A DNA stretch of 40,839 bases from contig CALYZQ010000011.1 of NCBI GenBank assembly GCA_945609985.1, positions 1-40,839 of the forward strand. The letters run 5' to 3'. How positions within the stretch are numbered: the first letter of the stretch is position 1; each line of letters opens with the position of its first letter. The position numbers were made by a program, and so were the translations under genes. Below are positions 25,885-34,889 of the stretch, piece after piece. Below the pieces are notes generated by a model, which saw nothing but the letters and a program-made list of their open reading frames with translations, was not told the origin of the DNA and made no database searches. Source of the DNA: an uncultured Lachnospiraceae bacterium. Its GTDB lineage: Bacteria > Bacillota > Clostridia > Lachnospirales > Lachnospiraceae.

Positions 25885-27282
25885 CTAGATTCCGAGCAGG
25901 TTTTCTCCGATTTTATGGACATCTCCTGCCCCCATAGTTATCAACATATCATTCTTTATGCAATTTTCCAAAAGAAAATTTTCAATCTCATCAAAAGAAG
26001 GAAAATAGTGGCATTCTTTTCCGAGCTTTTCAATTTCCTGTTGCAGAGTGCGTGAACTGATTCCCAGAGTATCCGTTTCGCGGGCGGCATAGATATCTGC
26101 GAGGACAACCTTGTCTGCAAGGGAAAGCGCCTTGGCAAACTCTGTCAGAAATGCCTTGGTGCGGGTATAGGTATGAGGCTGGAACACACACCAGAGGGTA
26201 TTGTGGGGGGTACTGCCGGCTGCAGTCAGAGTTGCCTCAATCTCCGTGGGATGATGCGCATAGTCATCGATTACGGTTACGCCGCCGATAGTGCCCTTAT
26301 ATTCAAAACGGCGGTCTGCACCTGAGAACTTGGAAAGGGCAGAGACAATAGCGTCTTCTGCAAGTTCCAGATAATCTGCCAGTGCGATGGCTGCCAGCGC
26401 ATTGCAGATATTGTGCATGCCGGGAACCCTAAGAGTAATTTTACGGGGCGCTTTGTTCCGGCAATGAACAAGGAAAGAGGCATGGCCCAAGGCATTGAAG
26501 TTTATGTCTGTGGGGTAATAATCAGGAGTTTGCCCCTCTGAGGTTGTTTCGTCTTTACAAAATGTAATTATTTTACAGTTCAAATCAGCGGTAAGTTCGG
26601 TATAATTATCTATGGCACCGTTTATAATCAGGCATCCGTCCGCAGGAAGCAGTCTGCCGAACTTGTGGAAGGAATTGCGGATATCGTCAATATCTTTAAA
26701 AAAGTCCAGATGATCTTCTTCTATATTGAGAATCAGCCCAACCTTGGGGAAAAAGTCTAAAAAGCTGTTAGTGTATTCACAGGCTTCCGTTACAAAGAGT
26801 TCTTTTCCTCCGATACGTAAATTGCCGCCGATGCTTTTTAGGATGCCTCCCTCCAAAAGTGTGGGATCGGTGTCAGCCTCCAGTAGGATTTCACTAATCA
26901 TGGAGGTGGTGGTAGTCTTGCCGTGAGTACCGCTTACGGCAATGGGAGTTTTATAATTTTTCATAATCTGTCCCATCAGTTCGGCACGGGAGAGCATGGG
27001 AATATGCAATTTCTCGGCTGCAATGTACTCGGGATTATCTTTTCTGATGGCACTGGTAAGTACCATACAGTCAATATCGCTTGTAATATTCTCAGAGCGT
27101 TGTCCATAGAATACGGTAATTCCCTTTTGCTCCAGAGCTTCCGTCAGCGGGCTTTTGGATCTGTCAGAGCCGGATACGGTAAAACCTGCGTCTGCCAGTA
27201 TTTCTGCAAGACAGCTCATGCTGATGCCGCCAATGCCTACGAAATAGACGGATATGGGACAGTTAAAGTCTACTTGATACAT
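25885..27282 (-). CDS. murC: UDP-N-acetylmuramate--L-alanine ligase, 465 aa
   Basis: Adds L-alanine to UDP-MurNAc using ATP, the first amino-acid step of peptidoglycan precursor synthesis in the cytoplasm. The N-terminal Rossmann motif is VYFVGIGGISMSCLA (GxGGxxMS); the ATP loop is SGTHGKTTTTS (about 117-127); the central domain has TEACEYTNSFL, and the MurC-specific DYAHHPTEIEATL lies further on. The length is standard. It is transcribed from its own promoter and is first in the minus-strand block. Confidence 0.97.
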   Translation of the reverse strand: MYQVDFNCPISVYFVGIGGISMSCLAEILADAGFTVSGSDRSKSPLTEALEQKGITVFYGQRSENITSDIDCMVLTSAIRKDNPEYIAAEKLHIPMLSRAELMGQIMKNYKTPIAVSGTHGKTTTTSMISEILLEADTDPTLLEGGILKSIGGNLRIGGKELFVTEACEYTNSFLDFFPKVGLILNIEEDHLDFFKDIDDIRNSFHKFGRLLPADGCLIINGAIDNYTELTADLNCKIITFCKDETTSEGQTPDYYPTDINFNALGHASFLVHCRNKAPRKITLRVPGMHNICNALAAIALADYLELAEDAIVSALSKFSGADRRFEYKGTIGGVTVIDDYAHHPTEIEATLTAAGSTPHNTLWCVFQPHTYTRTKAFLTEFAKALSLADKVVLADIYAARETDTLGISSRTLQQEIEKLGKECHYFPSFDEIENFLLENCIKNDMLITMGAGDVHKIGENLLGI

Positions 27283-27327
27283 GTTTCTACTTCCTTTGAT
27301 TGATAGTTTGATAGTTACATTACTTAC

Positions 27328-27356
27328 ATTATATACAGATTATGGGAAAAAAACAA
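27328..27356 (-). promoter_or_regulatory. murC: Promoter of murC
   Basis: Minus strand TTGTTT (27351-27356), 17-bp spacer, TATAAT (27328-27333), about 45 bp before the ATG. It is back-to-back with the glgC promoter. The 258-bp gap between the two genes otherwise looks plain and A-rich. Confidence 0.7.
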
Positions 27357-27488
27357 ATGATAAATAAAAAAGGCAACTGAAAATGAATACAAAAATCGCC
27401 AAGGAACGGGAAATATGCAAATAATTGTTAAAAATCACCGAAAAAGGCAAATTTTGTGACAGTTATTGTTCCCTTTTACAGAATAATG

Positions 27489-27497
27489 TGATATAAT
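27489..27497 (+). promoter_or_regulatory. glgC: Extended -10 promoter of glgC
   Basis: TGA-TATAAT at 27489-27497, about 47 bp before the ATG at 27544. No clear -35. Confidence 0.55.
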
Positions 27498-27543
27498 ATA
27501 TTTGCGATATAGTTTGCAAAAAAGGCTAGAATGAGGTGAAGAC

Positions 27544-28815
27544 ATGATTAAAAAAGAGATGATAGCCATGTTATTGGCAGGAGGACAGGGAAGCCGTTTG
27601 GGAGTATTAACCTCCAAGGTGGCAAAACCTGCTGTAGCGTTTGGAGGAAAGTATCGCATTATCGATTTTCCTCTCTCAAACTGTATTAATTCAGGTGTGG
27701 ATACCGTGGGTGTTCTGACGCAGTATCAGCCTCTTCGTTTAAATACCCACATCGGAATCGGAATTCCCTGGGACTTAGACCGCAATATCGGAGGTGTTAC
27801 GGTGTTGCCGCCTTATGAAAAGAGTAGCAACAGTGAATGGTACACCGGTACTGCAAATGCAATCTATCAGAATTTAGAGTATATGGAAAGCTTTAATCCG
27901 GATTATGTACTGATTCTTTCTGGAGACCATATTTACAAGATGGATTATGAGCAGATGCTGGATTTCCACAAGGAAAACGGCTCTGAGGTAACTATTGCGG
28001 TTATGCCTGTTCCCATGGAAGAGGCAAGCCGTTTCGGTATTATGATTACCGATGAGAATAAGCGAATTACGGAGTTTGAGGAAAAGCCCGAGCATCCCAG
28101 AAGCAATCTGGCAAGTATGGGTATTTATATCTTCAATTGGAAAACTCTTAAGGAGGCATTGATTGCTAAGGCAGAGCAGCCCGCACTTGACTTCGGTAAG
28201 CACGTAATTCCTTATTGCCATGAAAACGGTGCACCGCTTTTTGCGTATGAATTTACCGGTTACTGGAAGGATGTAGGAACCTTAAGCTCTTATTGGGAAG
28301 CTAATATGGAGCTGATTGACATTGTTCCCGAATTCAATCTGTATGAAGAGTATTGGAAAATTTATACCAAGAGTGAGATTCAGCCCCCTCAGTATTTCTC
28401 CGGTGACAGTGTGGTGGAGCGCAGTATTATCGGTGAGGGTACGGATATTTACGGTGAGGTATACAATTCGGTTATCGGCTGTGGTGTCACCATAGGAAAG
28501 GGTACGGTAGTCAGAGACTCCATTATTATGAATCAGACCCGGATTGGAGATAACTGCGAGCTGAACAAGGCGATTATTGCAGAGAATGTAGAGATTGGTA
28601 AGAATGTAAAGCTCGGTGTGGGTGAAGAAGCAGAGAATGAGACCGCTCCTCACATCTATAATCAGGGTATTGTAACTGTTGGAGAAAAGAGTGTAATTCC
28701 GGATGGTGTTTCTGTAGGAAAGAACACGGTTATATCCGGTATTACAAAGGCTGCGGATTATGAAAATTGCTATCTCGCAAGCGGCAAAACATTGATTAAG
28801 GAAGGTGAAGAATAG
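27544..28815 (+). CDS. glgC: Glucose-1-phosphate adenylyltransferase, catalytic subunit, 423 aa
   Basis: Forms ADP-glucose from glucose-1-phosphate and ATP for glycogen synthesis. The N-terminal nucleotidyltransferase domain (about 1-265) has [36 protein letters not shown] with the catalytic Asp, EFEEKPEHP and [16 protein letters not shown] left-handed beta-helix follows (about 290-420, hexapeptide repeats such as [26 protein letters not shown]). GAGGTGA precedes the ATG. Its TAG overlaps the glgD GTG by one base, so the two subunits are coupled and probably made in equal amounts. Confidence 0.96.
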   Translation: MIKKEMIAMLLAGGQGSRLGVLTSKVAKPAVAFGGKYRIIDFPLSNCINSGVDTVGVLTQYQPLRLNTHIGIGIPWDLDRNIGGVTVLPPYEKSSNSEWYTGTANAIYQNLEYMESFNPDYVLILSGDHIYKMDYEQMLDFHKENGSEVTIAVMPVPMEEASRFGIMITDENKRITEFEEKPEHPRSNLASMGIYIFNWKTLKEALIAKAEQPALDFGKHVIPYCHENGAPLFAYEFTGYWKDVGTLSSYWEANMELIDIVPEFNLYEEYWKIYTKSEIQPPQYFSGDSVVERSIIGEGTDIYGEVYNSVIGCGVTIGKGTVVRDSIIMNQTRIGDNCELNKAIIAENVEIGKNVKLGVGEEAENETAPHIYNQGIVTVGEKSVIPDGVSVGKNTVISGITKAADYENCYLASGKTLIKEGEE

Positions 28816-29933
28816 TGAGAGCAGTTGGAATCATTTTAGCAGGCGGAAACAATCATAGAATGAAGGAACTGTCCCAAAAGCGCGCCATTTGTGCAATGCC
28901 GATTGCGGGCAGTTACAGAAGTATTGACTTTACACTGAGTAACATGACCAATTCCCATATTCAGAAGGTTGCGGTGTTTACCCAGTACAATGCAAGGAGC
29001 TTAAATGAGCATCTCAATTCCTCCAAGTGGTGGGATTTCGGTCGTAAGCAGGGTGGTCTTTATGTGTTTACCCCGGTGGTTACAGCAGATAACAGCAATT
29101 GGTACAGAGGAACTGCAGACGCTATCTATCAGAATTTAGACTTTTTAAAGAAGAGTCATGAGCCCTATGTGGTGATTGCATCCGGTGACGGTGTATATAA
29201 GTTGGATTACAATAAGGTACTTGAATATCATATTGAAAAGAAGGCAGACATTACCGTTGTGTGCAGGGATATGGAGGCAAGCCAGAATGTGGAACGTTTC
29301 GGTACCGTCCGCATGAATGAGGAACATCGAATTGAGGAGTTTGAGGAGAAGCCTCTTCAGGCAAAAACCCAGACGATTTCCTGCGGTATCTATGTAATGC
29401 GTCGTCGTCAGTTGATTGAGATGATTGAAAAGTGTGCAGAAGAAGACCGCTATGATTTGGTGCGCGATGTATTGGTGCGCTACAAGGATGTAAAGAGAAT
29501 CTTTGGCTATAAGATTAAGGACTATTGGAGAAATATTGCTTCCGTGGAAGATTATTTCAATACCAATATGGAATTTTTAAAGCCTGAGGTACGTGATTAT
29601 TTTTTTAAGCAGTATCCTGATGTGTACTCCAAGGTGGATGATTTACCGCCTGCTAAGTACAATGTGGGTGCTAATATTAAGAACAGTTTAATTTCCAGCG
29701 GATGTATTGTTAACGGTACAGTAGAAAATTCCGTGGTATTCAAGAAAAGCTACATTGGTAATAATTGTGTCATCAAAAATTCCATTATCCTGAATGATGT
29801 ATATATCGGAGACAATACTTATATTGAGAATTGTATTGTGGAAAGCCGTGATACCATCAAAGCCAACTCCAGATTTGTGGGTGAGGGCGAAATCAAGATA
29901 GTAGTGGAACGTAACGAAAGGTATGTTATCTGA
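28815..29933 (+). CDS. glgD: GlgD, regulatory-type subunit of glucose-1-phosphate adenylyltransferase, 372 aa
   Basis: A GlgC paralogue that forms a heteromer with GlgC in Bacillota. It has the same two-domain layout but degenerate active-site motifs: GGNNHRMKELSQKRAICAMPIAG replaces the glycine-rich ATP loop and lacks the KPA lysine, and ASGDGVYKLDY replaces [19 protein letters not shown] and YWRNIASVEDYF are kept. This pattern fits a modulatory subunit with little activity alone. It starts at GTG 28815, overlapping the glgC stop. Confidence 0.93.
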   Translation: MRAVGIILAGGNNHRMKELSQKRAICAMPIAGSYRSIDFTLSNMTNSHIQKVAVFTQYNARSLNEHLNSSKWWDFGRKQGGLYVFTPVVTADNSNWYRGTADAIYQNLDFLKKSHEPYVVIASGDGVYKLDYNKVLEYHIEKKADITVVCRDMEASQNVERFGTVRMNEEHRIEEFEEKPLQAKTQTISCGIYVMRRRQLIEMIEKCAEEDRYDLVRDVLVRYKDVKRIFGYKIKDYWRNIASVEDYFNTNMEFLKPEVRDYFFKQYPDVYSKVDDLPPAKYNVGANIKNSLISSGCIVNGTVENSVVFKKSYIGNNCVIKNSIILNDVYIGDNTYIENCIVESRDTIKANSRFVGEGEIKIVVERNERYVI

Positions 29934-29965
29934 CCAAGGACAAACTAGGCTAAGGGGGTAATACT

Positions 29966-30241
29966 ATGCAGATTACGGATGTCAGAGTACGCAAGATTAC
30001 AAAGGAAGGCAAGATGAAAGCGGTGGTTTCCATCACTCTGGATGATGAATTTGTGGTTCATGATATCAAGGTGTTTGAAGGAGAAAAAGGACTTTTCATT
30101 GCCATGCCAAGCAAGAAGGCGGCAGACGGCGAATACAGGGATATTGCCCATCCCATCAATTCTGCTACCAGAGACAGTATCCAGCAAATTATACTGGAGA
30201 AATACGAAGCAGTATTGGCTGAGCCGGAGGAAGAAATATAG
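29966..30241 (+). CDS. spoVG: SpoVG, RNA/DNA-binding regulator, 91 aa
   Basis: A small conserved regulator that affects septation and sporulation in Bacillota and binds nucleic acid. The protein is near full length and textbook: [11 protein letters not shown]...[25 protein letters not shown]...[10 protein letters not shown]...[32 protein letters not shown] lies before the ATG. It is 32 bp behind glgD and may share its transcript; a terminator closes it. Confidence 0.97.
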   Translation: MQITDVRVRKITKEGKMKAVVSITLDDEFVVHDIKVFEGEKGLFIAMPSKKAADGEYRDIAHPINSATRDSIQQIILEKYEAVLAEPEEEI

Positions 30242-30246
30242 CGGGA

Positions 30247-30374
30247 TTTAAGAGGCCTGCAGGACGAAAGTTCTGCAGGTTTTTTATGGTGTAGGCGCGG
30301 ATTGGGTGGGCTGCCATGCTGCCCAACCCGTCCCCACAACACAAACAATCTCAAAATCCTGTGGGCCTCTTGAA
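30247..30374. repeat. Long-range 18-bp inverted repeat enclosing a GTGTA palindrome
   Basis: 30247-30264 pairs with 30357-30374 at all 18 positions, three of them G-T wobbles. The left arm is shared with the left half of the spoVG terminator, so the two folds exclude each other. Inside, GTGTA (30289) to ACAC (30342) form an imperfect palindrome with a strong centre, GGGT-GGGC with GCCC-A-ACCC (30304-30329). It opens four bases after the terminator T-run. There is no ORF here. Confidence 0.6.
30256..30285 (+). terminator. Intrinsic terminator after spoVG
   Basis: CCTGCAGGAC (30256-30265), GAAA loop, GTTCTGCAGG (30270-30279), T6. A 10-bp stem with a tetraloop and a clean T-run. Confidence 0.93.
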
Positions 30375-30446
30375 TTTTTGGATAAAAAATGAGAGAATAG
30401 GACACAGAATAAGTAAGCGGGCTCATAAGGGGCAGGAAGAGGACGT

Positions 30447-31025
30447 AAGTATATTATTGTAGGACTGGGGAATCCCGGAAAAGAGTATGTAAATACAAGG
30501 CATAATATCGGTTTTGATGTAATAGATAAATTGGCGGAAACTGAGAATATTTCAGTTTTGGAGAAGAAGCATAAGGCGTTAATTGGCAAGGGGTATGTGG
30601 CAGGCGAAAAGTGTGTGCTGGTAAAGCCCCAGACATATATGAATTTAAGCGGTGAAAGTGTCCGCCAGATTTTAGATTATTATAAGGTGGATGAGACGGA
30701 AGGGCTGATTGTGATTTCGGACGATACCAGTCTGGATGTGGGTGCTTTGCGCATTCGCAAGAAGGGTAGCGCGGGCGGACACAACGGTCTGAAAAATATT
30801 ATCGCTCACTTGGGACATGATACCTTTAAACGGGTAAAAATGGGTGTAGGCGAGAAGCCTAAGGGATATGATCTTGCGGACTATGTATTAGGACATTTCA
30901 GTGCAGGTGAACGAAAGACAATGGATGATGCGGCAAAGCGTGCAGTCGAGGCAATTCGTATGATGATTGCACAGGATGTTGATGCAGCCATGAATGCTTT
31001 CAATAGAAAAAGCGCAGAGGATTAA
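30447..31025 (+). CDS. pth: Peptidyl-tRNA hydrolase, about 192 aa, no canonical start codon
   Basis: Releases peptidyl-tRNAs that fall off ribosomes; normally essential. The whole family sequence is present in one frame: KYIIVGLGNPGKEYVNTRHNIGF with the catalytic His (CAT at 30501), KPQTYMNLSGESV with the tRNA-binding Asn, VISDDTSLDVGALRIRKKGSAGGHNGL with the catalytic-site Asp and Asn, and FKRVKMGVG. But from the in-frame TAA at 30426 to the motif there is no ATG, GTG or TTG. The codon where Met would be expected is AAG (30447). ATT at 30453 or 30456, ten or more bases behind AGGAAGAGG, is the best alternative. The first usable TTG (30531) would remove the catalytic His. See findings. Confidence 0.85.
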   Translation, partial: KYIIVGLGNPGKEYVNTRHNIGFDVIDKLAETENISVLEKKHKALIGKGYVAGEKCVLVKPQTYMNLSGESVRQILDYYKVDETEGLIVISDDTSLDVGALRIRKKGSAGGHNGLKNIIAHLGHDTFKRVKMGVGEKPKGYDLADYVLGHFSAGERKTMDDAAKRAVEAIRMMIAQDVDAAMNAFNRKSAED

Positions 31026-31059
31026 TGGCAAGGTAGGATGTTTTGGAACGGAGGAGACT

Positions 31060-34000
31060 ATGCAGGCATTACTTGCTCCTCTTAGGGAGCTTGCGGAATA
31101 TGACCGGGTGCGTGATGCCTTGACAAAGGGTAGGGAGCAGGTAGCGCTTACCGGTTGTGTGGATTCACAAAAACTGCATATGATATTTGGCTTAAGCGAT
31201 GGCTTTCGGTATAAAGTCATCGTTACTTATAGTGATATAAAAGCGAAAGAGATTTATGAAGAGTATAAATTTTATGACAGAAATGTCATGTTATATCCTG
31301 CCAAGGATTTGATTTTCTTTCAGGCAGACATTCACGGTAATCAGTTGACAAGAGAGCGTATCCGTACGCTTAGAAGAATTATGGAGCGTAAGCCGGTTAC
31401 TGTAGTGACGACCTATGCGGCGCTTATGACCCCTCAGGTGATGTGGGAAGAGGGCGATATAATCGAAGTGGAGCGGGGAGGGAGTATTAACGAGTCCTCT
31501 CTTGCAAAGAAACTGGTAACCATGGGTTATGAGAAAAGTTATCAGGTGGAAAACCCGGGACAGTTTTCGGTCCGGGGCGGTATTATTGATGTATTTGATT
31601 TGACGGAAGAGAATCCCTACCGTATTGAACTGTGGGGAGATGAGGTGGAGTCCATCCGCAGTTTTGATATTTTGAGTCAGCGTTCCATAGAGAAGCTGGA
31701 GAGTATCCGTATCTATCCTGCTACGGAGTTTGTGCTCTCAGATGAACGGATAAAGGCAGGACTTTCGCGCCTTGAAAAAGAGGCAAAGCATCAGGAGCAG
31801 ATATTCAGGGATGCGCATCAACCGGAGGAAGCTCACCGTATTGTCACACAGGTACGTGAGTTAAAGGAGCAGCTTTTGGAATTTCAAAGCAAGCTGAATC
31901 TGGAGGGCTATATCCGCTATTTTTATGAGGAGACGGTTACACTTCCGGAGATTTTGCTGGCATTAGGGCAGGATGAGAAGCGTCCGGTGTTCTTTTTGGA
32001 AGAGCCGGGGCGTATCAAGGAACAGGCAGAAGCTGTTGAACTGGAATTTAGTGAAAGTATGGAGCAGCGTGTGAAGAAGGGCTATATTCTTCCGGGACAG
32101 ATGGAGATTCTCTACAGTGGAGAGCAGGTGGCGGCAAGGCTTACAAAAGCAAGCCTGATTACCATATCTACTATGGACGGAAGAAACGGTTATTGGAAGC
32201 CTGAAATAAAAGTGGATGTGAATGCCAGAAATCTTGCGCCCTATAATAACAGCTTTGAAGCACTGGTAAAGGATTTAAGGCAATACCGCAAAAAAGGTTA
32301 CAGGGTACTTTTGTTATCCGGTTCCCGTACCCGTGCAAAGCGCCTTGCTGAGGACTTACGGGAGCAGGAGGTTTCTGCAGTATATACGGAAGACCCTTTC
32401 AGGGAAGTTTTGGAGGGAGAAGTTCTGACGTATTATGGTCATGTGGGTAAGGGCTTTGAATATCCTTTACTTAAGTTTGTGGTGCTTTCAGAGACGGATA
32501 TTTTCGGTGCGGAGAAAAAAAAGAAGAAGAAAAAGAAGCTCTATCAGGGCCAGAAGATTAAGGATTTCAATGAACTTAAGGTAGGCGATTATGTGGTTCA
32601 TGAAACCCACGGTCTCGGTGTCTATCGCGGCATTGAGAAGGTGGAGATGGAAAAGGTGGTAAAGGACTACATTAAGATAGAGTACCGGGACGGTGGCAAC
32701 TTGTATATTCTTGCTACCGGGCTGGATGTGATACAGAAGTACGCCTCCGCAGATGCGGCAAAGACACCGAAGCTCAACAAGCTTGGCACCAAGGAATGGG
32801 AGCGTACCAAGACTAAGGTGCGCACTGCCGTAAATGAGGTGGCAAAGGATTTGGTGGAGCTGTATGCCAACAGGCAGCAGGCTAAGGGTTATCAGTACGG
32901 CAAGGACACTGTCTGGCAGAAGGAATTTGAGGAGATGTTTCCTTTTGAGGAGACGGAAGATCAGCTTTTGGCTATTGCGGACACTAAGGCAGACATGGAG
33001 AGCTCCAAAATCATGGACCGTCTGGTATGCGGTGATGTTGGATATGGCAAGACGGAAATAGCCATTCGTGCGGCTTTTAAGGCAGTACAGGAGGGCAAGC
33101 AGGTGGTATATCTGGTGCCCACTACGATTCTTGCTCAGCAGCACTACAATACCTTTGTGCAGCGCATGAAGGATTTCCCGGTGCGCGTGGATTTGATGAG
33201 CCGGTTCCGTTCATCAGCCCAGCTAAAAAAGACAATCACGGATTTGCAGAAGGGATTTGTGGATATTGTAATCGGTACTCACAGAGTGCTCTCTGAGGAT
33301 GTAAAATTTAAGGATTTAGGATTACTTATCATAGATGAGGAGCAGCGCTTCGGTGTGGCTCATAAGGAGAAGATTAAGAAGCTGAAGGAAAATGTGGATG
33401 TGTTGACGCTGACGGCAACCCCCATTCCCAGAACTCTTCACATGAGTTTAATCGGTATCCGGGACATGAGTGTGCTGGAGGAGGCTCCCAATGACAGACT
33501 GCCCATCCAGACCTATGTAATGGAATATAATGAAGAGATGGTGAGGGAAGCCATCTCCAGAGAATTGGCAAGAGACGGTCAGGTTTATTATGTGTACAAT
33601 CGTGTGAACAATATAGCGGACATTGCAGCGGGAATAGCCAAGCTGGTGCCGGAGGCAAATGTGGCATATGCTCATGGCCAGATGAAGGAGCATGAGCTGG
33701 AACGCATTATGTTTGACTTTATCAACGGAGACATAGACGTGTTGGTATCCACTACAATTATTGAGACCGGACTGGATATTTCCAATGTAAATACCATGAT
33801 TATTCACGACTCTGATAATCTGGGACTGTCCCAGCTGTATCAGCTTCGTGGGCGAGTGGGACGTTCCAATCGTAATGCGTACGCATTTCTTATGTATAAA
33901 CGTGATAAAATGTTGAAGGAAGTAGCAGAAAAGCGATTGGCAGCCATCAGAGAGTTTACCGATTTGGGAAGCGGCTTTAAGATTGCCATGCGTGATTTGG

Positions 34001-34605
34001 AAATCCGAGGTGCAGGCAATCTGTTGGGTATGCGCCAGCACGGGCACATGGAAGCGGTCGGCTATGATATGTACTGCAAGATGCTGAACGAAGCGGTTAA
34101 GAAGCTGAAGGGAATTCATACGGTGGAGGATTTTGCTACCGTGATAGACTTGGATGTGGATGCCTTTATACCGCCAACCTATATTGTGAATGAGGTGCAG
34201 AAGCTGGATATTTACAAGCGTATTGCGGGAATTGAAAACCATAAGGAAAAGGATGATATGAAGGATGAACTTCTGGATCGCTTTGGTGAAATTCCTAAGT
34301 CCGTGGACAATCTTCTTCGCATAGCCTTGATTCGCGTGGCGGCGCATAATTTGTATATGACAGAAATCAAAGGCAAAAATGAACGCATTACCTTTACTTT
34401 CCGGCCGGATGCCCGGATTGACGCGGTAAAGATTCCGGACTTTATGAAAAAATATGGAAAGGATTTGGCATTTACTGCCTACGGAAACCCTTTCTTTACC
34501 TACAAATACAAGAAAACCGGCTTGGTGGAAACGGATGCTGAACTATTGCTTGATAGAACAGAGAAGCTTCTTGAAGATATGAGAGAGCTTCTGCTGGAGG
34601 AATAG
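31060..34605 (+). CDS. mfd: Transcription-repair coupling factor Mfd, 1181 aa
   Basis: A translocase that removes stalled RNA polymerase and hands lesions to UvrA. In order: a UvrB-like N-terminal module (about 25-380), a linker with eight consecutive lysines (486-493), the RNA-polymerase-interacting domain (from about 505, GDYVVHETHGLGVYRGIEK), two RecG-like helicase lobes with Walker A GDVGYGKT (658-665), DEEQ (759-762) and TATPIPRTLHMSL, then a TRCF C-terminal domain. ATG 31060 follows GGAGGAG. A longer frame from 30994 would overlap pth by 32 bp and has no ribosome site, so I reject it. Standard length; cotranscription with pth is likely. Confidence 0.97.
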   Translation: MQALLAPLRELAEYDRVRDALTKGREQVALTGCVDSQKLHMIFGLSDGFRYKVIVTYSDIKAKEIYEEYKFYDRNVMLYPAKDLIFFQADIHGNQLTRERIRTLRRIMERKPVTVVTTYAALMTPQVMWEEGDIIEVERGGSINESSLAKKLVTMGYEKSYQVENPGQFSVRGGIIDVFDLTEENPYRIELWGDEVESIRSFDILSQRSIEKLESIRIYPATEFVLSDERIKAGLSRLEKEAKHQEQIFRDAHQPEEAHRIVTQVRELKEQLLEFQSKLNLEGYIRYFYEETVTLPEILLALGQDEKRPVFFLEEPGRIKEQAEAVELEFSESMEQRVKKGYILPGQMEILYSGEQVAARLTKASLITISTMDGRNGYWKPEIKVDVNARNLAPYNNSFEALVKDLRQYRKKGYRVLLLSGSRTRAKRLAEDLREQEVSAVYTEDPFREVLEGEVLTYYGHVGKGFEYPLLKFVVLSETDIFGAEKKKKKKKKLYQGQKIKDFNELKVGDYVVHETHGLGVYRGIEKVEMEKVVKDYIKIEYRDGGNLYILATGLDVIQKYASADAAKTPKLNKLGTKEWERTKTKVRTAVNEVAKDLVELYANRQQAKGYQYGKDTVWQKEFEEMFPFEETEDQLLAIADTKADMESSKIMDRLVCGDVGYGKTEIAIRAAFKAVQEGKQVVYLVPTTILAQQHYNTFVQRMKDFPVRVDLMSRFRSSAQLKKTITDLQKGFVDIVIGTHRVLSEDVKFKDLGLLIIDEEQRFGVAHKEKIKKLKENVDVLTLTATPIPRTLHMSLIGIRDMSVLEEAPNDRLPIQTYVMEYNEEMVREAISRELARDGQVYYVYNRVNNIADIAAGIAKLVPEANVAYAHGQMKEHELERIMFDFINGDIDVLVSTTIIETGLDISNVNTMIIHDSDNLGLSQLYQLRGRVGRSNRNAYAFLMYKRDKMLKEVAEKRLAAIREFTDLGSGFKIAMRDLEIRGAGNLLGMRQHGHMEAVGYDMYCKMLNEAVKKLKGIHTVEDFATVIDLDVDAFIPPTYIVNEVQKLDIYKRIAGIENHKEKDDMKDELLDRFGEIPKSVDNLLRIALIRVAAHNLYMTEIKGKNERITFTFRPDARIDAVKIPDFMKKYGKDLAFTAYGNPFFTYKYKKTGLVETDAELLLDRTEKLLEDMRELLLEE

Positions 34606-34680
34606 GGAGTTTTATGGGACTCTAAATATGATACCTTCTTTTCAGAACAGGAAACAAAGTTTTGAAGAGGAGGTATTTTT

Positions 34681-34782
34681 ATGAAAGGATATGTGACTGC
34701 CAGCGGCTATATGGGATTTGTAGAGGGTGAGTATATTTTATTTGCCAGTGAAGAGGATTACAGAGAGTATATGGAGGATTAA
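34681..34782 (+). CDS. 33-aa microprotein
   Basis: Reads MKGYVTASGYMGFVEGEYIL and ends in FASEEDYREYMED. AGGAGG lies seven bases before the ATG, a strong site for so short a frame. The product is acidic, with a Gly/Tyr-rich N-terminal half that could form two or three strands and an acidic helix at the end; there is no membrane segment. I recall similar short proteins in Lachnospiraceae but cannot name a family. A TATGAT about 50 bp upstream could be its -10. It precedes the XRE-GpsA gene by 107 bp. Confidence 0.6.
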   Translation: MKGYVTASGYMGFVEGEYILFASEEDYREYMED

Positions 34783-34797
34783 TGGTTGGCAACCGGT

Positions 34798-34863
34798 ATT
34801 TGCATTGGTATCCGGAAATGCAAACAGGCATTTCTTGTGAAAGCGTTGCAAAGATGGTATGAT
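34798..34863 (+). promoter_or_regulatory. Promoter with inverted-repeat half-sites before the XRE-GpsA fusion
   Basis: TTGTGA (34835-34840), 17-bp spacer, TATGAT (34858-34863). Just upstream are ATTTGCAT (34798-34805), GAAATGC (34815-34821) and GCATTTC (34828-34834). The last two are a perfect 7-bp inverted repeat with a 6-bp spacer ending against the -35. This is a natural place for the encoded HTH protein to bind its own promoter. Confidence 0.6.
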
Positions 34864-34889
34864 GAATACTGTATGGAGGATGCAACGGT

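Noticed and set aside
30994..31059. Longer Mfd N-terminus overlapping pth
   Set aside because: No ribosome site at 30994, while GGAGGAG supports ATG 31060 and gives the standard family length.
33448..34347. 299-aa minus-strand ORF inside mfd
   Set aside because: Antisense shadow of a strongly conserved gene; no ribosome site and a His/Ile-rich, unlike-protein composition.
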